64,000 nt of DNA from the NCBI GenBank assembly GCA_022410635.1, contig JAJVDF010000136.1, positions 618,061-682,060 of the forward strand. The letters are read 5' to 3'. The stretch comes from Tretioscincus oriximinensis. Its lineage: Eukaryota > Chordata > Lepidosauria > Squamata > Gymnophthalmidae. This document shows, piece after piece, positions 55,801-64,000 of the stretch; position 1 is the first letter of the stretch; each line of letters opens with the position of its first letter. The notes below the pieces were generated by a model that had not been told where the DNA came from, did not search any database, and saw only the letters and a program-made list of their open reading frames with translations. The translations under genes and the position numbers were made by a program.

Positions 55801-58800
55801 AAGAACAGGTGACGGTTTTGCCTTGGTTCGGACTGCTCAGGTGCAATCGACTGGCCATTGTGTGAGAAGGAATGCTGGACAAGATGGGTTATGGTCCCAT
55901 GAGGCAAGACTCCTATGTTCTTCTTAGCATATGTGGCACATTTTTCTAAAGCTCCCCATATTGTATAACCATTGGCATGTTTAATCTACAGTTTTAATTC
56001 CAGGAAATATAATCCCTCTTCTTTTTTAATTTAGCATTAATAATAACTAAATCGTCCCTCCCTCGGAATATGTCCCACCCCCCTTAAAGTAAAAGATGAA
56101 AGCAATATGCTGTAAAAATACATGCAGGACTAATTAGAACAGACAATTATGTATTAAATCCAATCAAATAAAATCACATCCAATGAGATTCATACTAGAA
56201 TTCCATGATTATCTAATTATACTTTTCTACATGGGCTTGTTTCTCTTCAGTGGATGTAATCCATCCATAACTTTAATATATCAAGAAAATCAAATTATAT
56301 TTCAATAAAGTTATTATCCTCCAAAACTTACTGCTGTCCGTTGTTAATTTCCCTTCCCCCACACGTAAACAATAGCCCAAGACAAATATTAGATTGTTTC
56401 AGTATTCTGGAGTTCCTTAACGATTTCACCTTCTTTTGGGAACACCTCCTCCTGTTTCCATCAAAGAAACAGTTTGAAAAACTAATGCCATTTTTGAGGT
56501 TTGGTTCGACATCAGAATCATCTCTNCATTATAGAAATATCCCTGCAAGAACTGTGCATGAATGTGTATTCTAGCTTTCCTGTGTCTTTCATGTCGCCTG
56601 ACATGTGAGAACAGGCAGCCAGGCATGTAATTTCCCGGGTCAAAAGCTGCGCAAATAAAATGTCTTTCCACTAGACTGACCAGTTTTTCTGAGGCCCAAA
56701 CTGGGGTAATTAATATTCATGCTAATTTGCATATACATGAATATGCATACCAACATGCATACCCCCTCCAAAATTCCACGAAGCATGTGTGAATTTTTTT
56801 AAGTGTATGAGAATTTTTAAAGTGTGTGAGAATTTTTTGAAGGGCAGGAGAAATTTGCAATTTTCAATTTTTTACGGAGGGAAGGGTGTCTTCAGGTGCT
56901 GGCCCCGGTTGCCAGAGCCCCCTAGTGGTGGTGGAGTGAATTGTTTTAAAAATAAAACACAATTTTTTTTTGAAGTGCATGAGAATTTTTTGAAGTGTGT
57001 AAGAATTTTTTATTTTTTACTGTGGGAGGGTACCTTCAAGAGCTGACCCTGGTTGCCAGAGCCCCCTAGTCCTAGTGCAGTGAATTTATTTTGAAAACAA
57101 AAAAAAATTTCCTTAGCAAAAACTGGGGAAATGTCTCCCCCCCGGAAGGCGGGATAGGCACCCCCAAACTGGGGTTTCACTCTCAAAAGGTCATCTGTTC
57201 AGCTGATGTGTTCTCCCAGAGTGAAAATGGACTTAAATTGGATTGCTAAATCTGGGAACAGTTAGTTCCTAGGGAAAAATCTCTCCCTCGAGGTGATTAC
57301 TCAGCATCACTCTATAGAAGGGTACCAGTTATCAACAATAAAAGAACACCCAGCTTCCAGTTTATCATCTTCCGGCAGAATTTCTGTTTCTGGTTTCATG
57401 GTTCTTGGTTGTATTTCTGCCTTCTTTTCTATGCTGTTTTCATGATGGCAAGTGCTAATTATAAAAGCTTGGATGCCCAGCAGCTCCAAAAAATTGGCAG
57501 TAGCAGCAACAGTCCATATGTGAGGAGGGCAAGATGGAGCTAATATTGTGCTGGCAGCGGGGCCTGCTGGGAAGTGTAGTCCGAGTAGCAGCCAGTCTCT
57601 TCTACCTATCCTGAGCAGGGCCTTGCCCTGAGGACTTGAGTTCCCAGCCTGCACTGCAGTTAGTCCTGGAAGGAATGAAGCCTCTTTAGCCACTCTGTAC
57701 CAGTCCCACCCACAGAAACTTGTTTTCTGCTTACAGGAAGGTGGCTGGGGAACCTTTCTATACATTCTGAAAATTTCTAACCTCTTTAACCTTTAACAGA
57801 CAAAGGAAAGTATTTTTTCACCTAGAGAGTCATCGGCCTTTGGAATTTACTTCCTGAAGAGGTGGTGGTAGCTAACAGCCTGGATTAGGCAGGTTTATGG
57901 ACACCAAGGGTATAAATGGGTACTAGGATGGATGCCTGGATGTTGCCTCTGGGATGGAGCAACAGGCAGGACTCCTGAGATACCATTTGCAGGGAATCAT
58001 GAACAGGAGCATAATTTGCTTTCCTCTGTTCAGGCTGCCCAGGTGCATCTGGTGGGCCTCTGTGTAGGACAGAATGCTGGTCTAGGTGGGCTCTGGCCCA
58101 ATCCAGTGTGGCTCTTCTTACGTTCTTATGTTCTTAACCTGGCCTTTCTTCTCTACTTTTGGGCTTTGGTTTTTTAAATTAAGATAAGTTTAATGATCAG
58201 TCCATTGATCATATTAACATAGAATAAAAAACATATATGATACTTCTAAAAACTGATTAAAACCATTATTAAAATTCTATTTCGTTATCAGCGCAGCTCA
58301 AATTCTGGCAGCCTTGGAAATCAACAAGGCTACTCGAGTGGTGATTGATCCATTCCATTCAAGAGCCTGTGCACTTTTTCTCTTTTATCTAAAACTTGTC
58401 CATTTGTAAACAAGGAGGTTAAATAGCGCTCCCTTAGACTATAAAAGCTGCAGTCTAAAAGGACTTGGGTCGTGTCTTCCAGTTCTTTGATCTCGCAGGT
58501 GCATAAACTGCCTTGAACTGGGATTTTCATATAGCGTCCTTGGGTCATTTGGATATCGAGCTGGTTGAACCTCACCCTAGTGAAGGCGATTCGCAGATGT
58601 GATGGAAGGGAGAACCTCAAATAACTTTTCAGTTTCGCTTGGTGTTTAATCACAGTAATATAAGGAGTTGCTTTCGCTTGTGCTACGACTGCTAAGTCAT
58701 TTTGTGCTTCCATGTCTAGGGTTCTTTGTTTTAAAACTACCTTTGCCTGGCCTTTCTTCCCTCCTTTTGGGCTTTGTTTTTTTTAATATTGTTAGCCACC

Positions 58801-59039
58801 CTTGGGGATAAAAGCAGGATAGAAGTGTAAAATAAATAAGATAAACAAATATTGATTTTGTCTCCCCAGTGAAGGCTACCTGGATGGCTTACGATATGGT
58901 GGTGATGCGGACGAATCCAGACTTGGCCACTTTCATGAGACGCTTGGAAGATGCCTTTCTCACTTGTAAAGAGGAAATGGAAAAAAACTGGCAAGAAATG
59001 TTGAAGGAAGCGAAGGGCACTGAACAAAAGCAAGAGTAA
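49753..59039 (+). CDS. SYCE3: SYCE3, synaptonemal complex central element protein 3 (complete, two coding exons)
   Basis: SYCE3 is a small, helical, meiosis-specific protein of the synaptonemal complex central element; it binds SYCP1 and other central-element proteins and is needed to start synapsis. Exons 49753-49861 and 58870-59039 total 279 nt: 92 residues and a stop (human 88). The protein reads [20 protein letters not shown] then LLEDMEKIS across exon 1, and [40 protein letters not shown] and EMLKEAK in exon 2, nearly identical to the mammalian protein. Only the N-terminal seven residues and the C-terminal tail differ. The ATG follows an acceptor (TTTCCTATTTAG) directly, so the 5' untranslated part is on an earlier exon. 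The 9-kb intron is filled with CR1, SINE and hAT-like insertions. It is divergent to STYK1. Expression would be expected in meiotic germ cells; nothing in the window shows this. Confidence 0.96.
49996..50242. other. SYCE3 intron, no repeat recognised
   Basis: Sequence between exon 1 and the first transposon; contains GGGGCCCATCTAGGGGCCAA-like text resembling a decayed repeat. Confidence 0.3.
50243..50681. mobile_element. hAT-like element, TAGGGTTGCCATAT family, copy 3
   Basis: Ends TAGGGTTGCAATATTTTGGC and GGACATATGGCAACCTTA. Exact duplication GCCCTGGG at 50235-50242 and 50682-50689. An internal pair CCTGATGCAGCATTGGGGAA and flanking TTTTACATTCC / GGAATGTAAAA forms a hairpin. 439 bp. Confidence 0.95.
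50700..51400. other. SYCE3 intron; no gene seen
   Basis: G-rich stretch (50740-50920) that yields overlapping open frames on both strands with no domain. Confidence 0.35.
51405..51500. repeat. TCTACTTCTTCAGAT dispersed repeat
   Basis: AGAGGTAGATATGTCTATCA, AAGCTCACATCACCTACC, GGCTATTTCTTTGAAATCTG. Confidence 0.55.
51610..52930 (+). pseudogene. CR1 LINE reverse transcriptase, longest copy in window
   Basis: The frame at 51623-52114 reads [47 protein letters not shown] and [20 protein letters not shown], the N-terminal half of CR1 reverse transcriptase. After frame changes it continues through a [23 protein letters not shown] block, FADDTK-like and [20 protein letters not shown], to a 3' end of the GATGACCCTGGAGGTCCC type at 52890-52930. 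Stops and frameshifts throughout. Confidence 0.92.
52935..53015 (+). mobile_element. SINE fragment (CTT-tail family)
   Basis: TTACATAAATGAGTACGACC and AACTCAATAGGAAAGATAGA correspond to the middle of the SINE at 18680-18750; it resumes at 53840 after the interposed repeat. Confidence 0.6.
53016..53830 (+). repeat. Dispersed repeat interrupted by a hAT-like element
   Basis: 53016-53144 (CAGGTTCCTCCAGCCTCAGC, AAGTTGAATGACAATACAAA) and 53631-53830 (GGCGACCCCTTTTGTCAATT, CTGCCTGGAGCTTTTTGATT) match the continuous copy at 18230-18560. Confidence 0.88.
53145..53630. mobile_element. hAT-like element, TAGGGTTGCCATAT family, copy 4
   Basis: Ends TAGGGTTGCCATACATCC and AATATGGCAGCCCTA. Flanks CCTCTATG (53137-53144) and CCTCTACG (53631-53638) match 7 of 8. 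The uninterrupted site CCTCTATGGAGACTGG is present at 18360, which confirms the insertion boundaries. 486 bp. Confidence 0.95.
53840..53940 (+). mobile_element. SINE 3' module fragment
   Basis: TAAGCCTTAGAGCGAAAATT, CTTGTGAGCTTCTGAGTCCC, GGGCGGGGTATAAAAACTAG, then TTCTTATTCTTC. Confidence 0.78.
53945..54765. other. SYCE3 intron; no repeat or gene recognised
   Basis: Apparently unique sequence; scattered Ns. Confidence 0.4.
54770..54905 (-). mobile_element. CR1 LINE 3' tail
   Basis: TAAGAACATAGAAGAGAAGC, TTCTGGCCCACCAATTGCAC, GACTCCCTGCAAATGG. Confidence 0.8.
54957..55645 (+). mobile_element. SINE, GGTTTCGAAGCC-headed family, split by a hAT-like element
   Basis: 54957-55113 (ATGGCTCAGGCGCTAAGGAG, GGGTTTGGAAGCCC, CCAACCCAGCTATTCCAAAG) and 55547-55645 (GTAAGCCTTCGGGCGGAAAA, GTAAGCCGCTTTGAGTCCCT, GATATAAAAACCC, TTCTTCTTC) are one SINE interrupted at the GGGGAAGATAGAA site. 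Confidence 0.92.
55114..55546. mobile_element. hAT-like element, TAGGGTTGCCATAT family, copy 5
   Basis: Ends TAGGCCTGCCATATGTCCC and GAATATGGCAACCATA. Flanks GGAAGATA (55106-55113) and GGAAAATA (55547-55554) match 7 of 8. The other SINE copies show the unbroken GGGGAAGATAGAA.. at this place. 433 bp. Confidence 0.94.
55648..55925 (+). mobile_element. CR1 LINE 3' tail
   Basis: TATGGAATTCACTTCCAGAA, GATAGCTTCAAGATAGGATT and AGAAGGAATGCTGGACAAGA in CR1 order. Confidence 0.85.
55930..56668. other. SYCE3 intron; no gene seen
   Basis: AT-rich. The segment at 56560-56650 resembles 49340-49430 (a CAGCCAGGCATG block after CCTGTGTCTTTCATG), perhaps an old dispersed repeat. Confidence 0.35.
56672..57206. 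mobile_element. hAT-like element, TAGRCTGACC family, long form, copy I
   Basis: Begins TAGACTGACCAGTTTTTCTG and ends AAGGTCATCTGTTCAGCTGA. Carries AATTAATATTCATGCTAATT, GCCAGAGCCCCCTAGTGGTG, and TGTGAGAATTTTTTGAAG units. Confidence 0.9.
57307..57770 (-). repeat. Dispersed repeat, pair with 40490-40690
   Basis: The minus-strand open frame of 152 codons includes [34 protein letters not shown] and AFIIS, shared with 40490-40690 read in the plus direction. Possibly part of an old transposon; family unknown. Confidence 0.6.
57795..58138 (+). mobile_element. CR1 LINE 3' tail
   Basis: AGACAAAGGAAAGTATTTTT, CATCGGCCTTTGGAATTTAC, GATGCCTGGATGTTGCC, GGTGGGCCTCTGTG, and terminal CTTACGTTCTTATGTTC. Confidence 0.94.
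58170..58740 (-). pseudogene. Non-LTR retrotransposon C-terminal fragment with zinc-finger-like tail
   Basis: The minus-strand frame of 127 codons has [40 protein letters not shown] and [13 protein letters not shown]. The spacing C-x-C ... Q/H ... C is that of the C-terminal tail of some non-LTR reverse transcriptases (Vingi-, R4- or I-like). It lies 130 bp before SYCE3 exon 2 and is truncated at its start. Confidence 0.6.
58870..59039 (+). CDS. SYCE3: SYCE3 coding exon 2
   Basis: Acceptor TTTTGTCTCCCCAG before 58870, stop TAA at 59037-59039. It completes the Val codon and encodes [40 protein letters not shown] and the divergent charged C-terminus. No AATAAA was seen in the next 150 bases. 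Confidence 0.97.
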
Positions 59040-59374
59040 TTTTATGGTTCAAAAAAAAAGAAAAGAAAAAAGAGGAAGCTTTGGAAGGGTCGATCTTTAC
59101 CGGCCATTTCTGTTCAGTGTTTGATTAGAGAATATATTAAGAAACGAAGTAAAAGAAATGTCTTTTATTTTAATTGAATTGAAAATCTATCGACGATCTC
59201 TTTTTCCCATTCATATCCGAGTTTATTGGATTTCCAACCCACTGATAGTTATAACTGTGCTGTCCTAAGGTAAAGCTGCACCACTAAGGTACACTCTAGA
59301 TGAGCTGTTTAAATCTAGATTTTAAATCCGGAATAACCCAATTGCCTGTCTGTCTTCACCTTTCTGGGTTAGAA

Positions 59375-59685
59375 GAAGAAAAACTCTATTTTTACACCCC
59401 GCTTTTCTCCTCTGAAGGGACTTAAAGTGACTTACAAGGATATATTTTGCCTGAAGGCTTCCATTCTATCTTCCCCACNAGGCTATGGTGGTTCCCATTT
59501 ATCTTTTTGTCATCTAATTGCAATTTCTTGCAATTCTTGCTTTCAAATAGCTGTGTTGGCTAGACCTACAGGCTAGTGGAAGGTGGTCAGCCCTCCCCAC
59601 ATCCAACACAAGGCTTCGAAATCTGATCTCCCAGCAGGGAGACCATCTCCTAAGGAATTGAGCCATTCGTGCCTNCCCAGTGAAG
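59375..59685 (-). mobile_element. SINE, GGTTTCGAAGCC-headed family
   Basis: TTAGAAGAAGAAAAACTC, ACACCCCGCTTTTCTCCTC, CTATCTTCCCCACNAGGCTA, GGCTTCGAAATCTGATCTCC, CTAAGGAATTGAGCCATTCG. Confidence 0.92.
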
Positions 59686-60102
59686 AGTTCACAAGTCCAC
59701 GGGGAATTGTATTCCTGTTCCATTGCAGCCCTGAGAACATACATGCATGGTCTCCTGATTGGTTGCTCTTCTGCCTCCCCTAGTACATCTGAGCTCCAGT
59801 GCGTGTGTCTTGCCTTGAATCTCACTGAAGTGCACATGCCCTTCCTTTCCTGCCTGTTCTTGCATGCGTGCATCATACCAAATGTGGTTTTTTGGGGGAA
59901 AAGAGAAGCCCACTCCAATAGCACTTTGTGTAACTACTAGCAGGAAAGTCCAGGGCAATCGAACGTTTTTTATGAATGGATTACAGAAACTTCGCATGAG
60001 GCAGATTCTTTGTGATTTAACTTCTATAGCGGCAGTGATGGGAAATGGTATGGGAATCTCAAACACATAGAAGATTTGGGGACATTTTAGGGGACCATGT
60101 AA

Positions 60103-60425
60103 GGCACGGATAGCTCAGTCGCTTAGGAATTCCTCTCTCAGCTGGGAGATGGGGTTTCGAAGCCCTGTGTGGGACGTGGGGAGGGGTGAGCACCTTCTAC
60201 TAGCCTGTAGCTCTAGCCAACCCAGCTATTCGAAAGCAAGAATTGCAAGAAATTGCAACTGACTGCAAGTAGATACATGGGAACCACCACAGCCTGGTGG
60301 GGAAGATAGAATGGAAGCCTTTGAGCAAAATATATCCTTGTAAGCCGCTTTGAGTCCCTTTAAAAGGTGAGAAAAACGGGGTATAAGAACCAAGTTCTTC
60401 TTCTTCTTCTCTGCCCCATCCACTG
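60103..60425 (+). mobile_element. SINE, GGTTTCGAAGCC-headed family, full length
   Basis: Best copy. Head GGCACGGATAGCTCAGTCGC (A-box-like), B box in GGGGTTTCGAAGCCC, body CCAACCCAGCTATTCGAAAG, AATTGCAACTGACTGCAAGT, 3' module GTAAGCCGCTTTGAGTCCC and (CTT)n end. Confidence 0.95.
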
Positions 60426-60429
60426 CCTG

Positions 60430-60615
60430 ATATTTTGTTTCCGTTCCCCCTTTTGGTCACATGACTTCCAGTGCCCCGACCACCACTGATGTCATTTCCT
60501 GTTCTGGTTCCAAGATGCCACCTAAGTGATGCGGAGGGCCAGAAGTCATGTGAACAAAAATTAGTGGGCCAGAAAGGGCAGGGCACGGCTGGGCCTGGTG
60601 AGGAATTCCGTGCCC
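60430..60615. repeat. GTGATGTCACTTCC-type repeat block
   Basis: GGTCACATGACTTCCAGTGC, ACTGATGTCATTTCCTGTTC and CAGAAGTCATGTGAAC make an imperfect palindrome related to 38570-38835. Confidence 0.45.
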
Positions 60616-60619
60616 CCCA

Positions 60620-61195
60620 TATAAGTTTATCAGTTTAATTTTATGCCATCATTGCATAGTGGCAGGACAACCTCATCTGGGTGCATCCTTAGAGTACATC
60701 CAAACGGTCGACTTCTGTAGCACTATTTCCATATTTTACAGAATAAAGGAGTTCTGCTGGCTGCCTGTTATGCAATAAATAGGAACATTTGTGGAGAGCT
60801 GCAATTCTTCCACATGACCAGCAGGTGGCACTCATGCCCAAAAAGGAGCCGTTTTAGGAAACCCAAGTTTTGGTCTGCCAATGAGCTGATTTCAATTTCC
60901 GGAAATGTTTCTTTCCGAGTACCTAGTAAAACAAACAGAAAGCATTAAAAACAGTGGCTTGGGAGGGGAGGACATTCTAAAACACTTGGAATAGTTTAGC
61001 AGTGTCACATGCTGCAAAACATTTGCATGGCAAATGCTTCTTCCTCTTTCCCTGCGTTTGCAACTACCCCATAGCAGTTTAAATGTGCAAAAATGCTCTA
61101 AGGTACCTGGTGGAATTGGAAGGTGAAATGCAGATTTAAACACTGATAGGCCGTCCGCATTGAGATTTATCTCTGGACAGAGTTTTGCCATCCCT
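60620..61195. other. No gene or repeat recognised
   Basis: Downstream of SYCE3; apparently unique sequence. Confidence 0.4.
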
Positions 61196-61204
61196 ATGCC
61201 ATTG

Positions 61205-61497
61205 CAGGCTCAGTCGCTTAGGAATCCGTCTCTCGTCTGGGAGATGGGGTTTCGAAGCCCCATGTCGGACTTGTGGATGGGTGAGCACCTTCTCCTAGCC
61301 TGCAGCAATAGCCAACCCAGCTATTCGAAAGCAGGAACTGCAAGAAAATTCAACGGACTGCAAGTAGATACATGGGAACCACCAGAGTCTGGTGGGGAAG
61401 ATAGAATGTCAGCCTTCGGGCAAAATACCCTTGTAAGCCACTTTGAGTCCCTTTGAAAGGTGAGAAAAGCAGGTTATAAGAACCCAGTTCTTCTTCT
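61205..61497 (+). mobile_element. SINE, GGTTTCGAAGCC-headed family
   Basis: CAGGCTCAGTCGCTTAGGAA, GGGGTTTCGAAGCCC, CCAACCCAGCTATTCGAAAG, GTAAGCCACTTTGAGTCCCT, TTCTTCTTC. Confidence 0.94.
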
Positions 61498-61590
61498 TAT
61501 AGTCTACAGCAGCATGTGGATGGCAGGTTCCTATTCTGAGATAGAGCCCAGAATAAGATTCACTGGGGACAGGACCATAGTGGTGTCCAG
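61498..61590. repeat. Palindromic dispersed family, right half
   Basis: TAGTCTACAGCAGCATGTGG, CAGGTTCCTATTCTGAGATA, GAGCCCAGAATAAGATTCAC and TGGGGACAGGACC follow the right half of 31275-31438. Confidence 0.75.
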
Positions 61591-61870
61591 TTGAATAAAT
61601 AGAAGTACAAATCGGCATCACCTGACAGCCAGCCAGTACAGGTTTTACTCACAGGCATACTAAGGAAATCACTAGTCCTCATTGTCTGCATGCCACAAGA
61701 AGAAGAAGAAAAAGAAGGAAGAAAGAAAAAGAAAGAGAAGAACTGGGTTCTTACACCCCATTTTTCTCACCTTTCAAACGGACTCAAAGTGGCTTACAAG
61801 GGTATTTTGCCCGAAGGCTGACATTCTATCTTCCCCACCAGGCTGTGGTGGTTCTCATTTATCTACTTGC

Positions 61871-62676
61871 TAGGGTTGCCACCTTTTGATAGTGAAATAA
61901 AGGACATGCTCTTAAAAACAAGGGACATTTCACAAAAATAAGGGACACTAAAAAACCCCTCAATATTAATAATTTAAGGGGATTTTTACATCCCATATAT
62001 TTAGGCTGACCAGATGACCCCATTTGGGGGGGGGGTTGAAAACCCATTTGGGGGGTGCCTCCTGGTTTTTTCTGAGGAAAAAACAAATAAAAAAACAAAT
62101 ATTTTTTTCCCAAAAAAATCTTTTTTTGAAAAAAATTTCCTCAGAAAAACAGGCAGGCACCCCAAAAACGGGTTTTCAACCCCCCACAAAGGGGGTCATC
62201 GGGTCAGCCTACTATATTTAACCTTCCCTATATTTACATATTTTAAATTAAACTTGGAACCAAATACGACTCCAAGTTCACAGATTGCTCTTGCAGGGCA
62301 GCAGACAGAGGTGCTGCCCAGATTCGTGCCACAACCAGATGGCGCCGGACGTGAGGAATAAAAGCGGAAAGCAACAGCTCTTGCTCATCTTCAAGGCAAA
62401 TAGCAGCGCAGTGGCAGGTGACGCAGCCTTTTAAGGCTTCTGACAAAGCTCCGCCTCCCCCATGCACCACACAGCAGCCGGTGGCAACACACTCTGAGTC
62501 AATCAGGAAGTAACCTTTGACCTTCACCACCGCCAACTGCATCCTGCCTGCTGCTAGCCAGAGCACAGAAGCCATTCAAGCCAATAATAAGGGACACAAA
62601 CTGAGGAATACGGGACGCGTATTTTTGAGGCAAAATAAGGGACATCCCTTATTATAAGCGACAGGTGGCAACCCTA
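61871..62676. mobile_element. hAT-like element with ends TAGGGTTGCCACCT, 806 bp
   Basis: Ends TAGGGTTGCCACCTTTTGAT and CGACAGGTGGCAACCCTA; flanks CTACTTGC (61863-61870) and CCACTTGC (62677-62684) match 7 of 8. Inside, AATAAGGGACA motifs recur near both ends. Related in ends to, but different in interior from, the CCATAT family. It carries a second element at 62002-62211. Confidence 0.93.
62002..62211. mobile_element. hAT-like element, TAGRCTGACC family, short form, nested in another element
   Basis: Begins TAGGCTGACCAGATGACCCC and ends GGGGGTCATCGGGTCAGCCT. Flanks CATATATT and (A)CTATATT agree at 6 of 8. Confidence 0.9.
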
Positions 62677-62744
62677 CCACTTGCAGTCAGTTGAAATTTC
62701 TGGCAATTCTTGCTTTCGAATAGCTGGCTTGGCTAGACCTAATC

Positions 62745-64000
62745 TGTTAGCAATGAGTAGCACTTTCACTTCTGATTAGTTCCTTTGTGTCAAAACAGAA
62801 AGATTCAAAGTGGTCACGGTATGACATGGATGTAGCTGGAAATTCAAATGATGGTTCTACTCGAGGACTTCCCCTCCTACCAGAAGGGTCAACAGACTCG
62901 GTTGTAGGAATGAGAGAACTTTTACTGTCCAAGTAGATCTCAGACTTCTCAGAACTGCTATGGGATATCGTGAAAAGACTTGGCTATCCAGAGACTGAAA
63001 CAATTCCCCATCCCTTCCTCCATCGTACCGGGTTCCAGGAACCACCTGGGGAGAAAGGATTCTCCAAGACTTCCCAAGAGTTATTCATTGAACAACAGGA
63101 GATTGCAAGCCAAGAAATTTCCCCAACAGTATCCCTATTGGAGTCGATTGCAGACCAAGACCCACAACTATTTGTGAAATCAACCCACCCGTGCTCCTGA
63201 AGATGCTGCTTTGCCAAAAATTCTGTTTCACTGGTCACCATCTCCATCCAAGAAGATCCACATTTCCCGATTTTAGACACTTGGATTTCCACCAACCAAC
63301 CAAGACACAACCTAAATACTTGCCAAGTCACTTTGCTGCACTGCCACAAGGCCTTCCAGAAAGATGCGATCTTGGAGCCATCCAAAAACCCTGGATCCAG
63401 CTCCAGTTGCCCCGCAGCATCCAGCACTCCTGCCACCAAGACACCTCAATTCTCCCCAGTATTGCTGGTCCGAACTTTTTTCTACATTTGATTTTTAGAT
63501 TTATTATATTTCAGGTAAGGCAATCTGTTTAGCTGATGCTTTGTCTAGGAAACCTCAATACTGGACATTTTCTGAATCTGAATCCACCACAGTATTGTCA
63601 TCGACTCATCCACTATTCTCCAACCCNTTAATCCATTTTCCGATTTGATTAAAGACACCTTACCCACTGATGATTGGTTTCTCCACAATAACCACATGTT
63701 GGATGTTTCTGACAATTTACTCACCCTTCATGGTAAGGTTTATATCCCAGCTTCAGTCTGCCCTCACTTTGGAGCATTTACATGATTGTAAGAGAGCTGG
63801 ATATTTTGGTTTTCTTCGGACATTTCCCCCCCCCACCCCAATTTGCCATTGCTTTTGGTCTTCTTCTCTCTGCAAAGATATATCAATTTATGTTTCTTGT
63901 TTCCTGGTTAGTTTACGCTCCAAGGTCCCCAGATAAAAACCTCCTGGTCTATTTCACCTGCTACCAGTTCCTTCCTGCCCTTGGCAGGAAATTTCCTTTG
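62745..64000 (+). pseudogene. Ty3/gypsy LTR-retrotransposon remnant, runs off the right edge
   Basis: From about 63515 the broken frames read VRQSV then LADALSRKPQYW (end of RNase H). There follow VYIPASV.. and DCKRAGYFGFLRTF, then the CLVSLRSKVPR region and KPPGLFH at 63890-63960, the His-Cys zinc-binding head of a Ty3/gypsy integrase. Upstream (62880-63190) a frame with KRLGYPETETIPHPFLHR may be gag-derived, less certain. Reverse transcriptase is not visible between them, so an internal deletion is likely. Multiple stops and frameshifts; inactive. Confidence 0.8.

Larger units (their letters stand above)
61695..62742 (-). mobile_element. SINE, GGTTTCGAAGCC-headed family, split by a nested insertion
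   Basis: 61695-61870 (AGAAGAAGAAGAA tail, ATTTTTCTCACCTTTCAAAC, CTATCTTCCCCACCAGGCTG) and 62677-62742 (CAGTCAGTTGAAATTTCTGG, TTCGAATAGCTGGCTTGGCT) belong to one reversed SINE. The head beyond 62742 is lost. Confidence 0.92.

Noticed and set aside
62243..62575. 110-codon minus-strand frame inside the 806-bp element
   Set aside because: No transposase motif; both strands show similar frames.

Overview
This is vertebrate nuclear DNA, most likely from a squamate reptile. Three genes are spliced, introns are long, and most of the window is interspersed repeats: many 5'-truncated CR1 LINEs, L2-like and L1-like LINE pieces, two families of tRNA-headed SINEs of Sauria type ending in CTT repeats, several families of short hAT-like DNA transposons, and a Ty3/gypsy fragment at the right edge. 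Isolated N bases are scattered through the assembly. The squamate call rests on the CR1 plus Sauria-SINE mixture; I cannot name the species.

Region by region: (1) 915-1688, plus strand, holds the last three coding exons of RAB3D, a secretory-vesicle Rab GTPase; its first exons lie left of the window. (2) 33125 down to 13636, minus strand, holds a complete nine-exon coding sequence for STYK1 (NOK), a single-pass membrane protein with a divergent tyrosine-kinase-like domain. All exon phases join and give 442 residues. (3) 49753-59039, plus strand, holds the two coding exons of SYCE3, a small synaptonemal complex central-element protein (92 residues). RAB3D and STYK1 converge tail to tail; STYK1 and SYCE3 point away from each other. 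The three proteins have unrelated jobs (regulated exocytosis, membrane signalling, meiotic chromosome synapsis), so their closeness is a matter of chromosome history rather than a pathway.

Everything else is introns and intergenic DNA dominated by repeats: a degenerate tandem array of about 25-bp units (4140-6405); two hAT-type non-autonomous families, one with ends TAGGGTTGCCATAT and one with ends TAGRCTGACCAGAT, several copies of which keep readable 8-bp target-site duplications; a 400-bp GC-rich element with a perfect 8-bp duplication (34170-34569); an element with ends TATACTCGAGTATAAGTC (39374-40060); a palindromic family best seen at 31275-31438; and a Ty3/gypsy remnant running off the right edge from about 62745.

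I found no CRISPR array, operon, phage, toxin system or other self-contained undescribed system. The most useful new content is the reconstructed STYK1 gene model, the gene order, and the well-dated nested transposon families.
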